NCBI RefSeq assembly: GCF_900110735.1 | Contig: NZ_FOET01000001.1 | Coordinates: 372,001-436,000, forward strand | Direction of reading: 5' to 3' | DNA: 64,000 bases | Origin: Streptomyces radiopugnans | GTDB lineage: Bacteria; Actinomycetota; Actinomycetes; Streptomycetales; Streptomycetaceae | In this document: in pieces, positions 11,689-22,961 of the stretch | Layout of the letters: every line of letters starts with the position of its first letter | Numbering within the stretch: the stretch's first letter is position 1 | Notes under the pieces: generated by a model | The model's input: the letters and a program-made list of their open reading frames with translations, nothing else | Databases searched by the model: none | Told to the model about the DNA's origin: nothing | Program-made: the position numbers and the translations under genes

Positions 11689-12984
11689 ATGAAGGACCTG
11701 ACCGTCGCCGAGGTGCGCCTCACCCCGATCCTCGTCGCCGACCCTCCCCTGCTCAACACGCAGGGCGTCCACCAGCCGTACACCCCGCGCCTGATCGTCG
11801 AGGTGGTCACGGCGGGAGGCGCCACCGGGGTCGGGGAGACCTACGGCGACACCAAGTACCTGGAACTGGCACGCTCCTTCGCCCGGCGGCTGCCCGGGCA
11901 CCCGGTCAGCGACCTGAACGGACTGCTCGCCCTCGCCGGAGCCCTCCCCCTGGACGGCCACCGGACGGACGGCTCGGTGGACGTGGGCGGGCTGCGCGGC
12001 GTCCAGACCGCCGACAAGCTGCGGCTGTCCGTCGTCTCCGGCTTCGAGGTGGCCTGTCTGGACGCCCTGGGCAGGACACTGGGGATGCCCGTGCACGCCC
12101 TGCTCGGCGGGAAGGTGCGCGACCGGGTCGAGTACAGCGCCTACCTGTTCTACCGCTGGGCCGCGCATCCCGGCGGCGAGGCGGCCGGAAGCGACGACTG
12201 GGGCGCCGCCCTCGACCCGGGCGGGATCGTCGCCCAGGCCCGCCGCTTCGCGGCCGACCACGGCTTCGGCTCCTTCAAGCTCAAGGGCGGGGTCTTCCCG
12301 CCCGAGGAGGAGGTCGCCGCCGTCCGGGCGCTCGCTGAGGCCTTCCCCGGCAGACCCCTGCGGCTGGACCCCAACGGCGCCTGGTCGGTGGAGACCTCGC
12401 TGAAGGTCGCGGACGAACTGCGCGACGTGCTGGAGTACCTGGAGGACCCGACCACCGGCACGCCCGCGATGGCCGAGGTCGCCGCGCGGGCCGGAGGGCT
12501 GCCGCTGGCCACCAACATGTGCGTGACCACCTTCCCCGAGATCGCCGAGGCGTTCACCGCCGGCGCCGTCCAGGTGCTGCTCAGCGACCACCACTACTGG
12601 GGAGGGCTGCGTAACACCCAGCAACTGGCCGCGGTCTGCCGCGCCTTCGGAGTCGGGGTCTCCATGCACTCCAACACCCACCTGGGCGTCAGCCTCGCCG
12701 CCATGACCCATGTCGCCGCAACCGTCCCCGGCCTGGAGCACGCCTGCGACACCCACTACCCCTGGCAGACCGAGGACGTGCTCACCGAGCGCATCGCCTT
12801 CCTCGACGGCGCCGTCACCGTCCCCGACGCCCCCGGACTGGGCGTCACCCTCGACCGCGACCGCCTCGACGCCCTCCACCGCCGCTGGCTGGCCGACGAC
12901 GGCTCGATGCGCGACCGGGACGACGCCGCCGCCATGCGCCGGGCCGATCCGCGGTGGGAAACCCCCTCCGTACCGCGCTGGTGA
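11689..12984 (+). CDS. gudD: Glucarate dehydratase (enolase superfamily)
   Basis: The 431-residue protein dehydrates D-glucarate (and L-idarate) to 5-keto-4-deoxy-D-glucarate. Active-site landmarks are all visible: KLK with Lys197/Lys199, metal ligands Asp227 (RLDPNGAW), Glu252 (YLEDP) and Asn276 (TNMCVT), His327 (MHSNTHLG) and Asp354 (CDTHYPWQ). The spacing follows that of characterised glucarate dehydratases. The start is ATG 11689 behind AGGAG. It has its own promoter and is followed by a PfkB kinase that begins 53 bases after it. No 5-KDG dehydratase or transporter is next to it, so the rest of the pathway must be elsewhere. Confidence 0.88.
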   Translation: MKDLTVAEVRLTPILVADPPLLNTQGVHQPYTPRLIVEVVTAGGATGVGETYGDTKYLELARSFARRLPGHPVSDLNGLLALAGALPLDGHRTDGSVDVGGLRGVQTADKLRLSVVSGFEVACLDALGRTLGMPVHALLGGKVRDRVEYSAYLFYRWAAHPGGEAAGSDDWGAALDPGGIVAQARRFAADHGFGSFKLKGGVFPPEEEVAAVRALAEAFPGRPLRLDPNGAWSVETSLKVADELRDVLEYLEDPTTGTPAMAEVAARAGGLPLATNMCVTTFPEIAEAFTAGAVQVLLSDHHYWGGLRNTQQLAAVCRAFGVGVSMHSNTHLGVSLAAMTHVAATVPGLEHACDTHYPWQTEDVLTERIAFLDGAVTVPDAPGLGVTLDRDRLDALHRRWLADDGSMRDRDDAAAMRRADPRWETPSVPRW

Positions 12985-13037
12985 CGCCGTCCGCAACCCG
13001 CCGACGGCCCACCGCGCCGATCGTGCACACTGGCCGC

Positions 13038-14108
13038 ATGCTCGACCCGCTCGCCGCGCTCCGCACCCCCGACGACCCGCCCTGCGACGTCTACCTGACC
13101 GGGACGGTCTTCCTGGACATCATCTTCACGGGCCTGGACTCGGCGCCGGTGCGCGGCACCGAGTCCTGGGCGCGGGGCATGGGATCGAGCCCCGGCGGCG
13201 TCGCCAACATGGCCACCGCCCTGGCCCGGCTCGGCCTGCGCACCTCGCTCGCCGCCGCCTTCGGCGACGACATGTACGGCGAGTACTGCTGGGAGGCGCT
13301 GGAGCGCGGCGAGGGCATCGACCTGAAGCTGTCGCGCACCGTGCCCGGCTGGCACTCGCCGGTCACCGTCTCGATGGCCTACGAGGGCGAGCGGACGATG
13401 GTCTCCCACGGGCACGAGGCCCCCCGGCCCGAGGAGCCCGCCCCCGACGACCCGCCCGCCGCCCGCGCCTGCGTCGCTTCCCTCCAGCCCGGCAGACGCC
13501 AGGAGTGGATCGCGCGGGCGGCCCGGGCCGGCAGCCGGGTCTTCGCCGACGTCGGCTGGGACGAGACCGGCCGCTGGGACCCGGACGACCTCGCCGACCT
13601 GGAGCACTGCGAGGCGTTCCTGCCCAACGCCGGGGAGGCGATGCGCTACACCCGCACCGACTGCCCCCGCACCGCGGCCCGCCGCCTCGCCGACCGGGTG
13701 CCGCTGGCCGTGGTGACCATGGGGTCCGAGGGCGCCGTCGCGGTGGACGGCGCCACGGGCGAGACCGCCGAGGTGCCCGCCATCTCGGTGGAGGCGCTGG
13801 ACCCCACCGGCGCCGGGGACGTGTTCGTGGCCGGCTTCGTCACCGGCACCCTGGCCGGCTGGCCGCTGGCCGACCGGCTGGCCTTCGCCGGACTGACCGC
13901 CGCCCTGTCGGTGCAGGAGTTCGGCGGCTCGCTGTCCGCACCGGGCTGGGTCGAGATCGCCGCCTGGTGGCAGCGCGTGCGCGACTTCGACGAGCAGGAT
14001 CCGGCCGCCCTGAGCCGCTACGGCTTCCTGGACGCCCTGCTGCCCTGCTGCGCCCGGCCGTGGCCGCTGCGCCGCGCGGTGCCGACCATCGGCTTCCGCC
14101 GGGCGTGA
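13038..14108 (+). CDS. PfkB family carbohydrate kinase
   Basis: The 356-residue protein is a ribokinase-type sugar kinase. The N-terminal PfkB signature region SSPGGVANMATALARLG appears near residue 55, and the ATP/anion-hole motif DPTGAGDVFVAGF with the catalytic aspartate near residue 255. The first strand reads VYLTGTVFLDIIF. The start is taken at ATG 13038 (MLDPLAAL); an in-frame ATG at 12954 would overlap the preceding gene. It lies directly behind glucarate dehydratase and may share its transcript. Glucarate catabolism does not itself need this kinase until glycerate, so the substrate is uncertain (2-keto-3-deoxy sugar acid, ribose and adenosine kinases all share the fold). Confidence 0.8.
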   Translation: MLDPLAALRTPDDPPCDVYLTGTVFLDIIFTGLDSAPVRGTESWARGMGSSPGGVANMATALARLGLRTSLAAAFGDDMYGEYCWEALERGEGIDLKLSRTVPGWHSPVTVSMAYEGERTMVSHGHEAPRPEEPAPDDPPAARACVASLQPGRRQEWIARAARAGSRVFADVGWDETGRWDPDDLADLEHCEAFLPNAGEAMRYTRTDCPRTAARRLADRVPLAVVTMGSEGAVAVDGATGETAEVPAISVEALDPTGAGDVFVAGFVTGTLAGWPLADRLAFAGLTAALSVQEFGGSLSAPGWVEIAAWWQRVRDFDEQDPAALSRYGFLDALLPCCARPWPLRRAVPTIGFRRA

Positions 14109-14112
14109 GGCG

Positions 14113-14156
14113 GTCCGCGGGGCGTCCGCAGGGTGTCCACGGGGCGTCCACGGGGC
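14113..14156. repeat. Four tandem 11-bp repeats
   Basis: GTCC(G/A)C(G/A)GGG(C/T) is repeated four times without spacer, directly after the PfkB kinase stop. It is followed by a second set of three about 20-bp repeats (see 14164). No coding role is seen. Confidence 0.7.
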
Positions 14157-14163
14157 ACCGTGA

Positions 14164-14217
14164 GCCGGCCGTGGCCCTGCGGGCCGGCCGCGGGCCCCGT
14201 GCGCCGGCCGCGGGCCC
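14164..14217. repeat. Three imperfect ~20-bp repeats
   Basis: GCCGGCCGYGGCCCY-type units begin at 14164, 14183 and 14203. The last two share 15 identical bases (GCCGGCCGCGGGCCC). Each unit can fold on itself, so the array may also end the kinase transcript. Confidence 0.55.
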
Positions 14218-14364
14218 TCCGGGCACCCGGACGCGCGGCCGGGCGTACAAATGGCTACTGGCCTGTCAGCGTCACGTCGTACCCTGGAAGTCCAGGCGCG
14301 CGGCGGTGACAGACCGGCGGCACAGCAGCGACAGAGAGGGACGCGCAGGCCACAGAGCCGGCCC

Positions 14365-15393
<1,029 letters not shown>

Positions 15394-15414
15394 CGGAAAG
15401 CAACCACCACCCAC

Positions 15415-15912
15415 ATGTCGATCGACGTCAACAACGAGTCCGGCCGCGAGATCGACGAGCGGGCGATCCTCGACATCGCCCGCTACGCCCTCGCCCGGAT
15501 GCGCATCCACCCGCTGTCGGAGCTGTCGGTGATCGCCGTCGACACCGACGCCATGGAGCAGCTCCACAAGCAGTGGATGGACCTGCCCGGCCCGACCGAC
15601 GTGATGTCCTTCCCCATGGACGAGCTGCGCCCGCCCTCCAAGGACGGCGACGAGCCCCCGCAGGGCCTCCTCGGCGACATCGTGCTCTGTCCCGACGTCG
15701 CCGAGAAGCAGGGCGCCGAAGCCCCGACGAAGCACTCCATGGACGAGGAGCTGCAGATGCTCACCGTCCACGGGGTGCTCCACCTGCTGGGCTACGACCA
15801 CGAGACGCCCGGCGAGCGGACCGAGATGTTCGGCCTGCAGGCGGCGATCGTCGACGGCTGGCGCGCCGAGCGGGGACTGGAGGGGCCCTCCCCGGCCCCG
15901 ACGACGACATGA
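15415..15912 (+). CDS. ybeY: Endoribonuclease YbeY (rRNA maturation factor)
   Basis: The 165-residue metalloprotein has the zinc motif [11 protein letters not shown] (HxxxHxxxxxH) near residue 122, preceded by the family segments [10 protein letters not shown] and [12 protein letters not shown]. YbeY is needed for 16S rRNA 3'-end maturation and ribosome quality control. The start is ATG 15415. Its last bases overlap the next gene as ATGA (15909-15912), which implies translational coupling. The C-terminal tail is short and proline-rich, and the length is normal for actinobacteria. Confidence 0.95.
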   Translation: MSIDVNNESGREIDERAILDIARYALARMRIHPLSELSVIAVDTDAMEQLHKQWMDLPGPTDVMSFPMDELRPPSKDGDEPPQGLLGDIVLCPDVAEKQGAEAPTKHSMDEELQMLTVHGVLHLLGYDHETPGERTEMFGLQAAIVDGWRAERGLEGPSPAPTTT

Positions 15913-17279
15913 GCACCCCCCTGATCGCCGCGGCGGTCCTGCTGGTCGGCCTCGCCTGGCTGGCCGCCTGCGCCGAGGCGGGCCTGGCCAGCACCACCAG
16001 CTACCGCGCCGAGGAGGCCGTACGCTCCGGGCGGCGCGGCGGGGACAAGCTGGCCGCCGTCGCGGCCGACCCCACCCGCTACCTCAACCTCGCCCTGCTG
16101 CTGCGGGTGACCGCCGAGATGTCGGCCGGGGTCCTGGTCACCTACGGCTTCCTGCACACCTTCGACAGCACCTGGCAGGCGCTGTCGGCGGCCGGCGGCG
16201 TGATGGTGCTGGTCTCCTACGTCGCCGTCGGCGTCTCGCCGCGCACCATCGGCCGCCAGCACCCGCTGAACACCGCCACGGCCGCCGCGTACGTGCTGCT
16301 GCCGCTCGCCCGCGTACTCGGCCCGCTGCCGCAGCTGCTGATCCTCCTGGGCAACGCCCTGACCCCGGGCAAGGGCTTCCGCAAGGGCCCGTTCGCCACC
16401 GAGGCCGAACTGCGGGCCATGGTGGACCTGGCCGGGCGGGAGGCGCTGATCGAGGACGAGGAGCGCCGCATGGTGCACTCGGTCTTCGAGCTGGGCGACA
16501 CCCTGGTGCGCGAGGTGATGGTGCCGCGCACCGAGCTGGTCTCCATCGAGCGGTTCAAGACCATCCGCCAGGCGCTCACCCTGGCCCTGCGCTCGGGCTT
16601 CTCGCGCATCCCGGTGACCGGCGAGAACGAGGACGACGTCGTCGGCATCGTCTACCTCAAGGACCTGTCCCGGAAGGTCCACATCAACCGCGAGACCGAG
16701 AACGACCTGGTCTCCACGGCCATGCGGCCGGCCGTCTTCGTCCCCGACACCAAGAACGCCGGCGACCTGCTGCGCGAGATGCAGAAGGACCGCAACCACG
16801 TCGCCGTCGTGATCGACGAGTACGGCGGTACCGCCGGGATCGTCACCATCGAGGACATCCTGGAGGAGATCGTCGGCGAGATCACCGACGAGTACGACCG
16901 GGAGCTGCCGCCCGTCGAGGACCTGGGCGAGGGCCGCCACCGGGTCACCGCCCGTCTGGACCTGGGCGACCTGGGCGAGCTGTACGGCCTGGACCTGGAG
17001 GACGAGGACGTGGAGACGGTCGGCGGGCTGCTGGCCAAGCTCCTGGGCCGCGTCCCCATCGCGGGCGCCACGGTGACGGTGGAGCTGCCCGAGGGGCGCG
17101 GCGAACACCGCGGCGGCCACCACGCGGACAACCGGGGCGATCCGGCGCTGCTCGGCCTGCGGCTGACCGCCGAGTCCCCGGCGGGCCGCCGCAACCGCAT
17201 CGTCACGGTCCTGGTCGAGCCCGTCCGCGCCCCCGTGCCGGAACCGCAGGACGAGGCGGCGGCCGAGGCCGGCGGCTGA
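15909..17279 (+). CDS. CorC/HlyC-family membrane protein with CBS pair
   Basis: The 456-residue protein has an N-terminal DUF21/CNNM membrane domain (hydrophobic segments at about 3-20, 60-80, 95-115 and 125-145). Two CBS domains follow at about 205-330 ([45 protein letters not shown]). The CorC/HlyC transporter-associated domain (about 345-425) closes the protein, with a Glu/Ala-rich tail. Such proteins are linked to magnesium/cobalt efflux; the old name hemolysin is not informative. ATG 15909 overlaps the ybeY stop as ATGA. The gene stands in the conserved phoH-ybeY-corC-era array. Confidence 0.9.
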   Translation: MSTPLIAAAVLLVGLAWLAACAEAGLASTTSYRAEEAVRSGRRGGDKLAAVAADPTRYLNLALLLRVTAEMSAGVLVTYGFLHTFDSTWQALSAAGGVMVLVSYVAVGVSPRTIGRQHPLNTATAAAYVLLPLARVLGPLPQLLILLGNALTPGKGFRKGPFATEAELRAMVDLAGREALIEDEERRMVHSVFELGDTLVREVMVPRTELVSIERFKTIRQALTLALRSGFSRIPVTGENEDDVVGIVYLKDLSRKVHINRETENDLVSTAMRPAVFVPDTKNAGDLLREMQKDRNHVAVVIDEYGGTAGIVTIEDILEEIVGEITDEYDRELPPVEDLGEGRHRVTARLDLGDLGELYGLDLEDEDVETVGGLLAKLLGRVPIAGATVTVELPEGRGEHRGGHHADNRGDPALLGLRLTAESPAGRRNRIVTVLVEPVRAPVPEPQDEAAAEAGG

Positions 17280-17371
17280 CGTCCGGAGGGGCGGAGGGGG
17301 ATATGGGGACGGGATGCGCCCGTTCCCGGTCCGGCCGCCCCGCCGGGCGGTGAGCGCATATGCTCACCCGC

Positions 17372-17725
17372 ATGAGCGAAGCCGCCGACCTGGACCCCGA
17401 AGACCGCAAGATCGTCACCCTCGCGCGCAGCGCGCGGGCCCGCAACGCCGTGCCCGAGGGCGCGGCCGTACGCGATGAGACCGGGCGCACGTACGTGGCC
17501 GGAACCGTCGCCCTGAAGTCGCTCCGGCTGAGCGCGCTGCAGACGGCCGTCGCGATGGCGGTGGCGTCCGGAGCCAAGTCCCTGGAGGCCGCGGCCGTGG
17601 TCTCCGAGGCGCCCGCCGTGCCCTCCGCCGACCTCGCGGCCGTCCACGAGCTGGGCGGCCCCGCCACCCCGGTACTGCTGGCCGGCCCCGACGGCGCGGT
17701 CCGCTCCACCGTCACCGCGGGCTGA
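17372..17725 (+). CDS. Cytidine deaminase-fold protein lacking zinc ligands
   Basis: This small protein (117 residues from ATG 17372) is usually annotated as cytidine deaminase in streptomycetes. The pattern of strands and the VAGTVALKSLRLSALQTAVAMAVASGA helix is deaminase-like. However, the H/C-A-E and PCxxC metal motifs are absent, and there is not one cysteine in the protein. It is therefore probably not a functional zinc deaminase. It sits between the CBS membrane protein and era on the same strand, 70 bases before era, and may act as a structural partner. An in-frame ATG at 17360 would add four residues. Confidence 0.75.
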   Translation: MSEAADLDPEDRKIVTLARSARARNAVPEGAAVRDETGRTYVAGTVALKSLRLSALQTAVAMAVASGAKSLEAAAVVSEAPAVPSADLAAVHELGGPATPVLLAGPDGAVRSTVTAG

Positions 17726-17795
17726 ACCGCCGGGCGGGGGAGGGGGCGAGACGGCCGGTACGGGGACACCCCGCGAATCGGGGAGAATGGCCACC

Positions 17796-18758
17796 ATGAG
17801 CGACCGTTCCCCCTCTTCCCGGCCCGAGCAGCAGGCGGAGTCCGCACCGCACCGCGCGGGCTTCGCCTGCTTCGTCGGCCGCCCCAACGCGGGCAAGTCG
17901 ACCCTCACCAACGCCCTGGTGGGGACGAAGGTCGCGATCACCTCCAACCGCCCGCAGACGACCCGCCACACCGTGCGCGGCATCGTCCACCGCCCCGACG
18001 CCCAGCTCGTCCTGGTGGACACCCCCGGTCTGCACAAGCCGCGCACCCTGCTCGGCGAGCGCCTCAACGACGTGGTGCGCACCACCTGGGCCGAGGTCGA
18101 CGTGATCGGCTTCTGCCTGCCGGCCGACCAGAAGATCGGTCCCGGCGACCGCTTCATCGCGGGGGAGCTGGCGGCCCTGAAGCGCACCCCGAAGGTCGCG
18201 GTCGTCACCAAGACCGACCTGGTGGACTCCAGGGCGCTGGCCGAGCAGCTCGTCTCCGTCGACCGGCTCGGCAAGGAGCTGGGCATCGAGTGGGCCGAGA
18301 TCGTCCCCGTCTCCGCCACCGCGGGCGACCAGGTGGGTCTGCTGGCCGACCTGCTCGTCCCCCTCCTGCCCGAGGGCCCGCAGCTGTACCCGGACGGCGA
18401 CCTCACCGACGAGCCCGAGCAGGTCATGGTCGCCGAGCTGATCCGGGAGGCGGCGCTGGAGGGGGTGCGCGACGAGCTGCCGCACTCCATCGCCGTGGTG
18501 GTCGAGGAGATGACGCCGCGCGAGGGGCGTCCGGCGGACCGGCCGCTGCTGGACGTCCACGCCAACGTCTTCATCGAGCGCCCCAGCCAGAAGGGCATCG
18601 TCATCGGCCCCAAGGGCAGCCGGCTGAAGGAGGTCGGCATCAAGTCCCGCAAGCAGATCGAGGCGCTGCTGGGCACCCCCGTCTACCTCGACCTGCACGT
18701 CAAGGTCGCCAAGGACTGGCAGCGCGACCCCAAGCAGCTTCGCAGGCTCGGCTTCTAG
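17796..18758 (+). CDS. era: GTPase Era
   Basis: The 320-residue essential GTPase binds 16S rRNA and checks 30S assembly. The G1 motif GRPNAGKST lies near residue 28, G2 is in SNRPQTTRHTVRG, G3 is DTPGLHKP and G4 is VVTKTDLVD. The C-terminal KH domain has IERPSQKGIVIGPKGSRLKE, the family RNA-binding loop. ATG 17796 is preferred to ATG 17787 because GGGGAGA ends ten bases before it, while it would be too close to 17787. The preceding genes phoH, ybeY and corC are its usual functional neighbours in ribosome maturation. Confidence 0.97.
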   Translation: MSDRSPSSRPEQQAESAPHRAGFACFVGRPNAGKSTLTNALVGTKVAITSNRPQTTRHTVRGIVHRPDAQLVLVDTPGLHKPRTLLGERLNDVVRTTWAEVDVIGFCLPADQKIGPGDRFIAGELAALKRTPKVAVVTKTDLVDSRALAEQLVSVDRLGKELGIEWAEIVPVSATAGDQVGLLADLLVPLLPEGPQLYPDGDLTDEPEQVMVAELIREAALEGVRDELPHSIAVVVEEMTPREGRPADRPLLDVHANVFIERPSQKGIVIGPKGSRLKEVGIKSRKQIEALLGTPVYLDLHVKVAKDWQRDPKQLRRLGF

Positions 18759-18773
18759 GGCTCGGCTTCTCCC

Positions 18774-18825
18774 GGCTTCCGGGACACGGCTTCCGGGACA
18801 CGACTCCTGGGACACGGCTTCCGCG
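18774..18825. repeat. 14-bp tandem repeat after era
   Basis: GGCTTCCGGGACAC occurs twice identically (18774-18787, 18788-18801). A diverged third copy follows (18802-18815), then a partial fourth. It lies between the era stop and the terminator and codes for nothing seen. Confidence 0.7.
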
Positions 18826-18828
18826 AAC

Positions 18829-18866
18829 CGGCCCCCGCACCCCGCGCCGGCGGGATGCGGGGGCCG
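18829..18866 (+). terminator. Terminator after era
   Basis: An 11-bp perfect stem (18829-18839 with 18856-18866) is separated by 16 bases that can themselves pair partly. It is expected to end the phoH-to-era transcript before the leuA leader. Confidence 0.6.
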
Positions 18867-18940
18867 ACTCCGTGCTCACCCATGTGAGTTCTCGCATACT
18901 GATACGCGCCGCCACGCACCGTCCGCCTCGGTTACGCTGA

Positions 18941-20875
<1,935 letters not shown>

Positions 20876-20933
20876 CGGCCCGGCGGCCCGGCGGTCCCGG
20901 GACCCGGCGGCCGCTCCCTCCGCTGTGAACACC

Positions 20934-20969
20934 GCCCGCCCCGCCGGACGCCCGTCCGGCGGGGCGGGC
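20934..20969 (+). terminator. Terminator after leuA
   Basis: Near-perfect inverted repeat with 17-bp arms (20934-20950 and 20953-20969) and almost no loop. It starts 58 bases past the leuA stop. Confidence 0.8.
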
Positions 20970-21300
20970 CGTCTCCACGAGGCCACCGGGGGAGGCGGGC
21001 GCGCTCCGGCGGGGTGTGCGAGGCCTCCCCGGCGTGCGTCCGGGCCCGCGGCCCGTTCGCCGGGAGGCCGGGGCGCCGGGCACCTGGGCGGTCCCGGTGG
21101 CGCCGTGCTTTCGCAAAGGTTTCCGTCCGGTGCACGGATGCCGCAGAACCCCTCCCGACCTGCGTGTACATCCCCCGGCCCGGTCCGCAAGGGCCGTAAG
21201 GGGGAGGGATGTGTGCCTCCCGGGTACTGACGGCACCTCATGGATGTGGTTAACATCACGCCACGCGGCAATGGCGCTGAAGCGTGACGGAGGTACGGCA

Positions 21301-21963
21301 GTGGTGCACTCCCGGAGCCGGGACGGCCGGAGACTGCGGTTGGCGGGTGTCCGCACGGCCTGGCACACGGTCGACGACGGCGAGTTCTTCTGCCCCTCCT
21401 GCGGCGGCGACCGCAACTACAGACGCCGCACCGGGCGCCGCCGCCTGGTCGTGCTCGGCGTCCCCGTACTGCCGCGCGGCGAGGCCGGACCCGTGCTGGA
21501 GTGCGCGTCCTGCGACGGGCACTTCGGCACCGACGCCCTCGACCACCCCACCACCACCCGGCTGGGCACCATGCTCCGCGACGCCGTGCACGCCGTCGCG
21601 CTGGCCGTGCTGGCGGTGGGCGGCTACGAGGCGCGGTCGACCCGCGAGGCGGCCGTGGAGGGCGTCCGGGCCGCCGGCTTCACCGGCTGCTCCGAGGAGC
21701 AACTGGTCGCCCTGCTCGCGGCGGTCGGCTCCGACGGGGTCACGATGGAGATAGAGCTGCACGAGGCCCTGGCCCCGCTCGCCCCGCACCTGGCCGGCCC
21801 CGGCCGCGAGAGCCTGTTGCTGCTGGGCGCCCGCATCGCGCTCGCCGATGGCCCCTACACACCCGGCGAGCGCAGGACACTGGGCCTGGTCGGCCGGACC
21901 CTGCGGCTGTGCGGGGAGGACACCGACCGTCTGCTGGACGCCGCCCGCACCACCCCCTCCTGA
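21301..21963 (+). CDS. TerB-family protein with N-terminal zinc ribbon
   Basis: The 220-residue protein has an N-terminal zinc ribbon, FFCPSCGGDRNY and then LECASCDGHFGTDAL (two CxxC pairs, about residues 25-65). The C-terminal half is an all-helical TerB/DjlA-like domain of about 130 residues (TMLRDAVHAVALAVLAVGG, LVALLAAVGSDG, ESLLLLGARIALADG). The GTG start at 21301 has GGAGG seven bases before it; GTG 21304 and ATG 21271 are alternatives. Tellurite resistance is only a family label, since no ter genes are nearby. It is followed by recO after a 158-base gap. Function unknown. Confidence 0.75.
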   Translation: MVHSRSRDGRRLRLAGVRTAWHTVDDGEFFCPSCGGDRNYRRRTGRRRLVVLGVPVLPRGEAGPVLECASCDGHFGTDALDHPTTTRLGTMLRDAVHAVALAVLAVGGYEARSTREAAVEGVRAAGFTGCSEEQLVALLAAVGSDGVTMEIELHEALAPLAPHLAGPGRESLLLLGARIALADGPYTPGERRTLGLVGRTLRLCGEDTDRLLDAARTTPS

Positions 21964-22023
21964 CGCCTCCCGGTTCCCCCTGACCCGTCTCCCCGCCGGG
22001 GCCGGGTGGGGGACAATGGAGGA

Positions 22024-22125
22024 ATGAGCCTGTTCCGCGACGACGGCGTGGTCCCGCGCACCCAGCCGTGCCGACCCGGGGGGCACCCCCCGGACCCCCG
22101 GCCGGGCGCCACGGAGGCGCCGTGA
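22024..22125 (+). CDS. Upstream ORF made from a duplicated recO start
   Basis: ATG 22024 with GGAGG three bases upstream opens a 33-codon frame. It begins MSLFRDDGVVPRTQ, almost the same as RecO (MSLFRDDGVVLRTQ). It then shifts to unrelated codons and ends with a TGA that overlaps the recO GTG as GTGA. Translation of this ORF would feed ribosomes to recO. It probably makes no stable protein. Confidence 0.5.
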   Translation: MSLFRDDGVVPRTQPCRPGGHPPDPRPGATEAP

Positions 22126-22163
22126 GCCTGTTCCGCGACGACGGCGTGGTCCTGCGCACCCAG
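22025..22163 (+). repeat. Direct repeat of the recO 5' end (41 bp, 98-bp offset)
   Basis: Bases 22025-22065 and 22123-22163 are identical except for one C/T change. The 57 bases between them are G+C-rich filler including CCCCCC runs. The unit duplicates recO codons 1-14 and places one copy upstream in another reading frame relative to the gene. Confidence 0.9.
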
Positions 22164-22871
22164 AAGCTGGGCGAGGCCGACCGCATCATCACGCTGCTCA
22201 CGCGCGGACACGGACGGGTACGGGCCGTGGCGCGGGGCGTGCGGCGCACCAAGTCGAAGTTCGGGGCGCGGCTGGAGCCGTTCTCCCACGTCGACGTCCA
22301 GTTCTTCGCGCGCGGCAGCGACCTGGTCGGCCGCGGCCTGCCGCTGTGCACCCAGACCGAGACCATCGCGCCGTACGGGCGGAACATCGTCATCGACTAC
22401 GCCCGCTACACCGCCGGGACGGCCATGCTGGAGACGGCCGAGCGGTTCACCGACCACGAGGGCGAGCCCAACGTCCAGCAGTACCTGCTGCTGATCGGCG
22501 GCCTGCGCACCCTCGCCGCCGGCGAGCACGCCCCGGCGCTGGTGCTGGACGCCTTCCTGCTGCGCTCCCTGGCCGTGGGCGGCTACGCGCCCAGCTTCGA
22601 GGCGTGCGCCCAGTGCGGGCTGCCCGGTCCCAACCGGTTCTTCTCCGTCGCCGCCGGCGGGGTGGTGTGCGCCGACTGCCGCAGGCCGGGCAGCGTCGTG
22701 CCGTCCCCGGAGGCGCTGCGGCTGCTGGGCGCGCTGCTGACGGGCGACTGGGCGACGGCCGACGCGGCCGAGGCCCGGCACGTCCGCGAGGGCAGCGGCC
22801 TGGTGTCGGCGTATCTGCACTGGCACCTGGAGCGGGGCCTGCGCTCCCTGCGCTACGTCGAGAAGACCTGA
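22122..22871 (+). CDS. recO: DNA repair protein RecO
   Basis: The 249-residue protein loads RecA with RecF/RecR and anneals single strands. The N-terminal OB fold is residues 1-80 (VVLRTQKLGEADRIITLLTR, then GVRRTKSKFGARLEPFSHVD). The C-terminal helical domain carries the zinc motif CAQCGLPGPNRFFS...CADCR (about residues 165-190). The start is GTG 22122, with GGAGG in CACGGAGGC before it. A duplicate of its first 14 codons lies 98 bases upstream and forms a coupled upstream ORF. It is followed by uppS 90 bases later on the same strand. Confidence 0.96.
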   Translation: MSLFRDDGVVLRTQKLGEADRIITLLTRGHGRVRAVARGVRRTKSKFGARLEPFSHVDVQFFARGSDLVGRGLPLCTQTETIAPYGRNIVIDYARYTAGTAMLETAERFTDHEGEPNVQQYLLLIGGLRTLAAGEHAPALVLDAFLLRSLAVGGYAPSFEACAQCGLPGPNRFFSVAAGGVVCADCRRPGSVVPSPEALRLLGALLTGDWATADAAEARHVREGSGLVSAYLHWHLERGLRSLRYVEKT

Positions 22872-22961
22872 GGGAGCCGACCGGCTACGCTCCCGGTATC
22901 CCTTCCCCGTCCTCACCCAGGCGCGGCCGCTCCCGGCCCCGCCCGACTGGAGATGAACCGC

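Noticed and set aside
14113..14217. CRISPR-like array
   Set aside because: Units are contiguous without unique spacers, so this is a simple tandem repeat.
20876..21300. Extension of the TerB protein upstream to about 21016
   Set aside because: The added residues are Arg/Pro-rich and unlike the family; GGAGG at 21289 supports the 21301 start.
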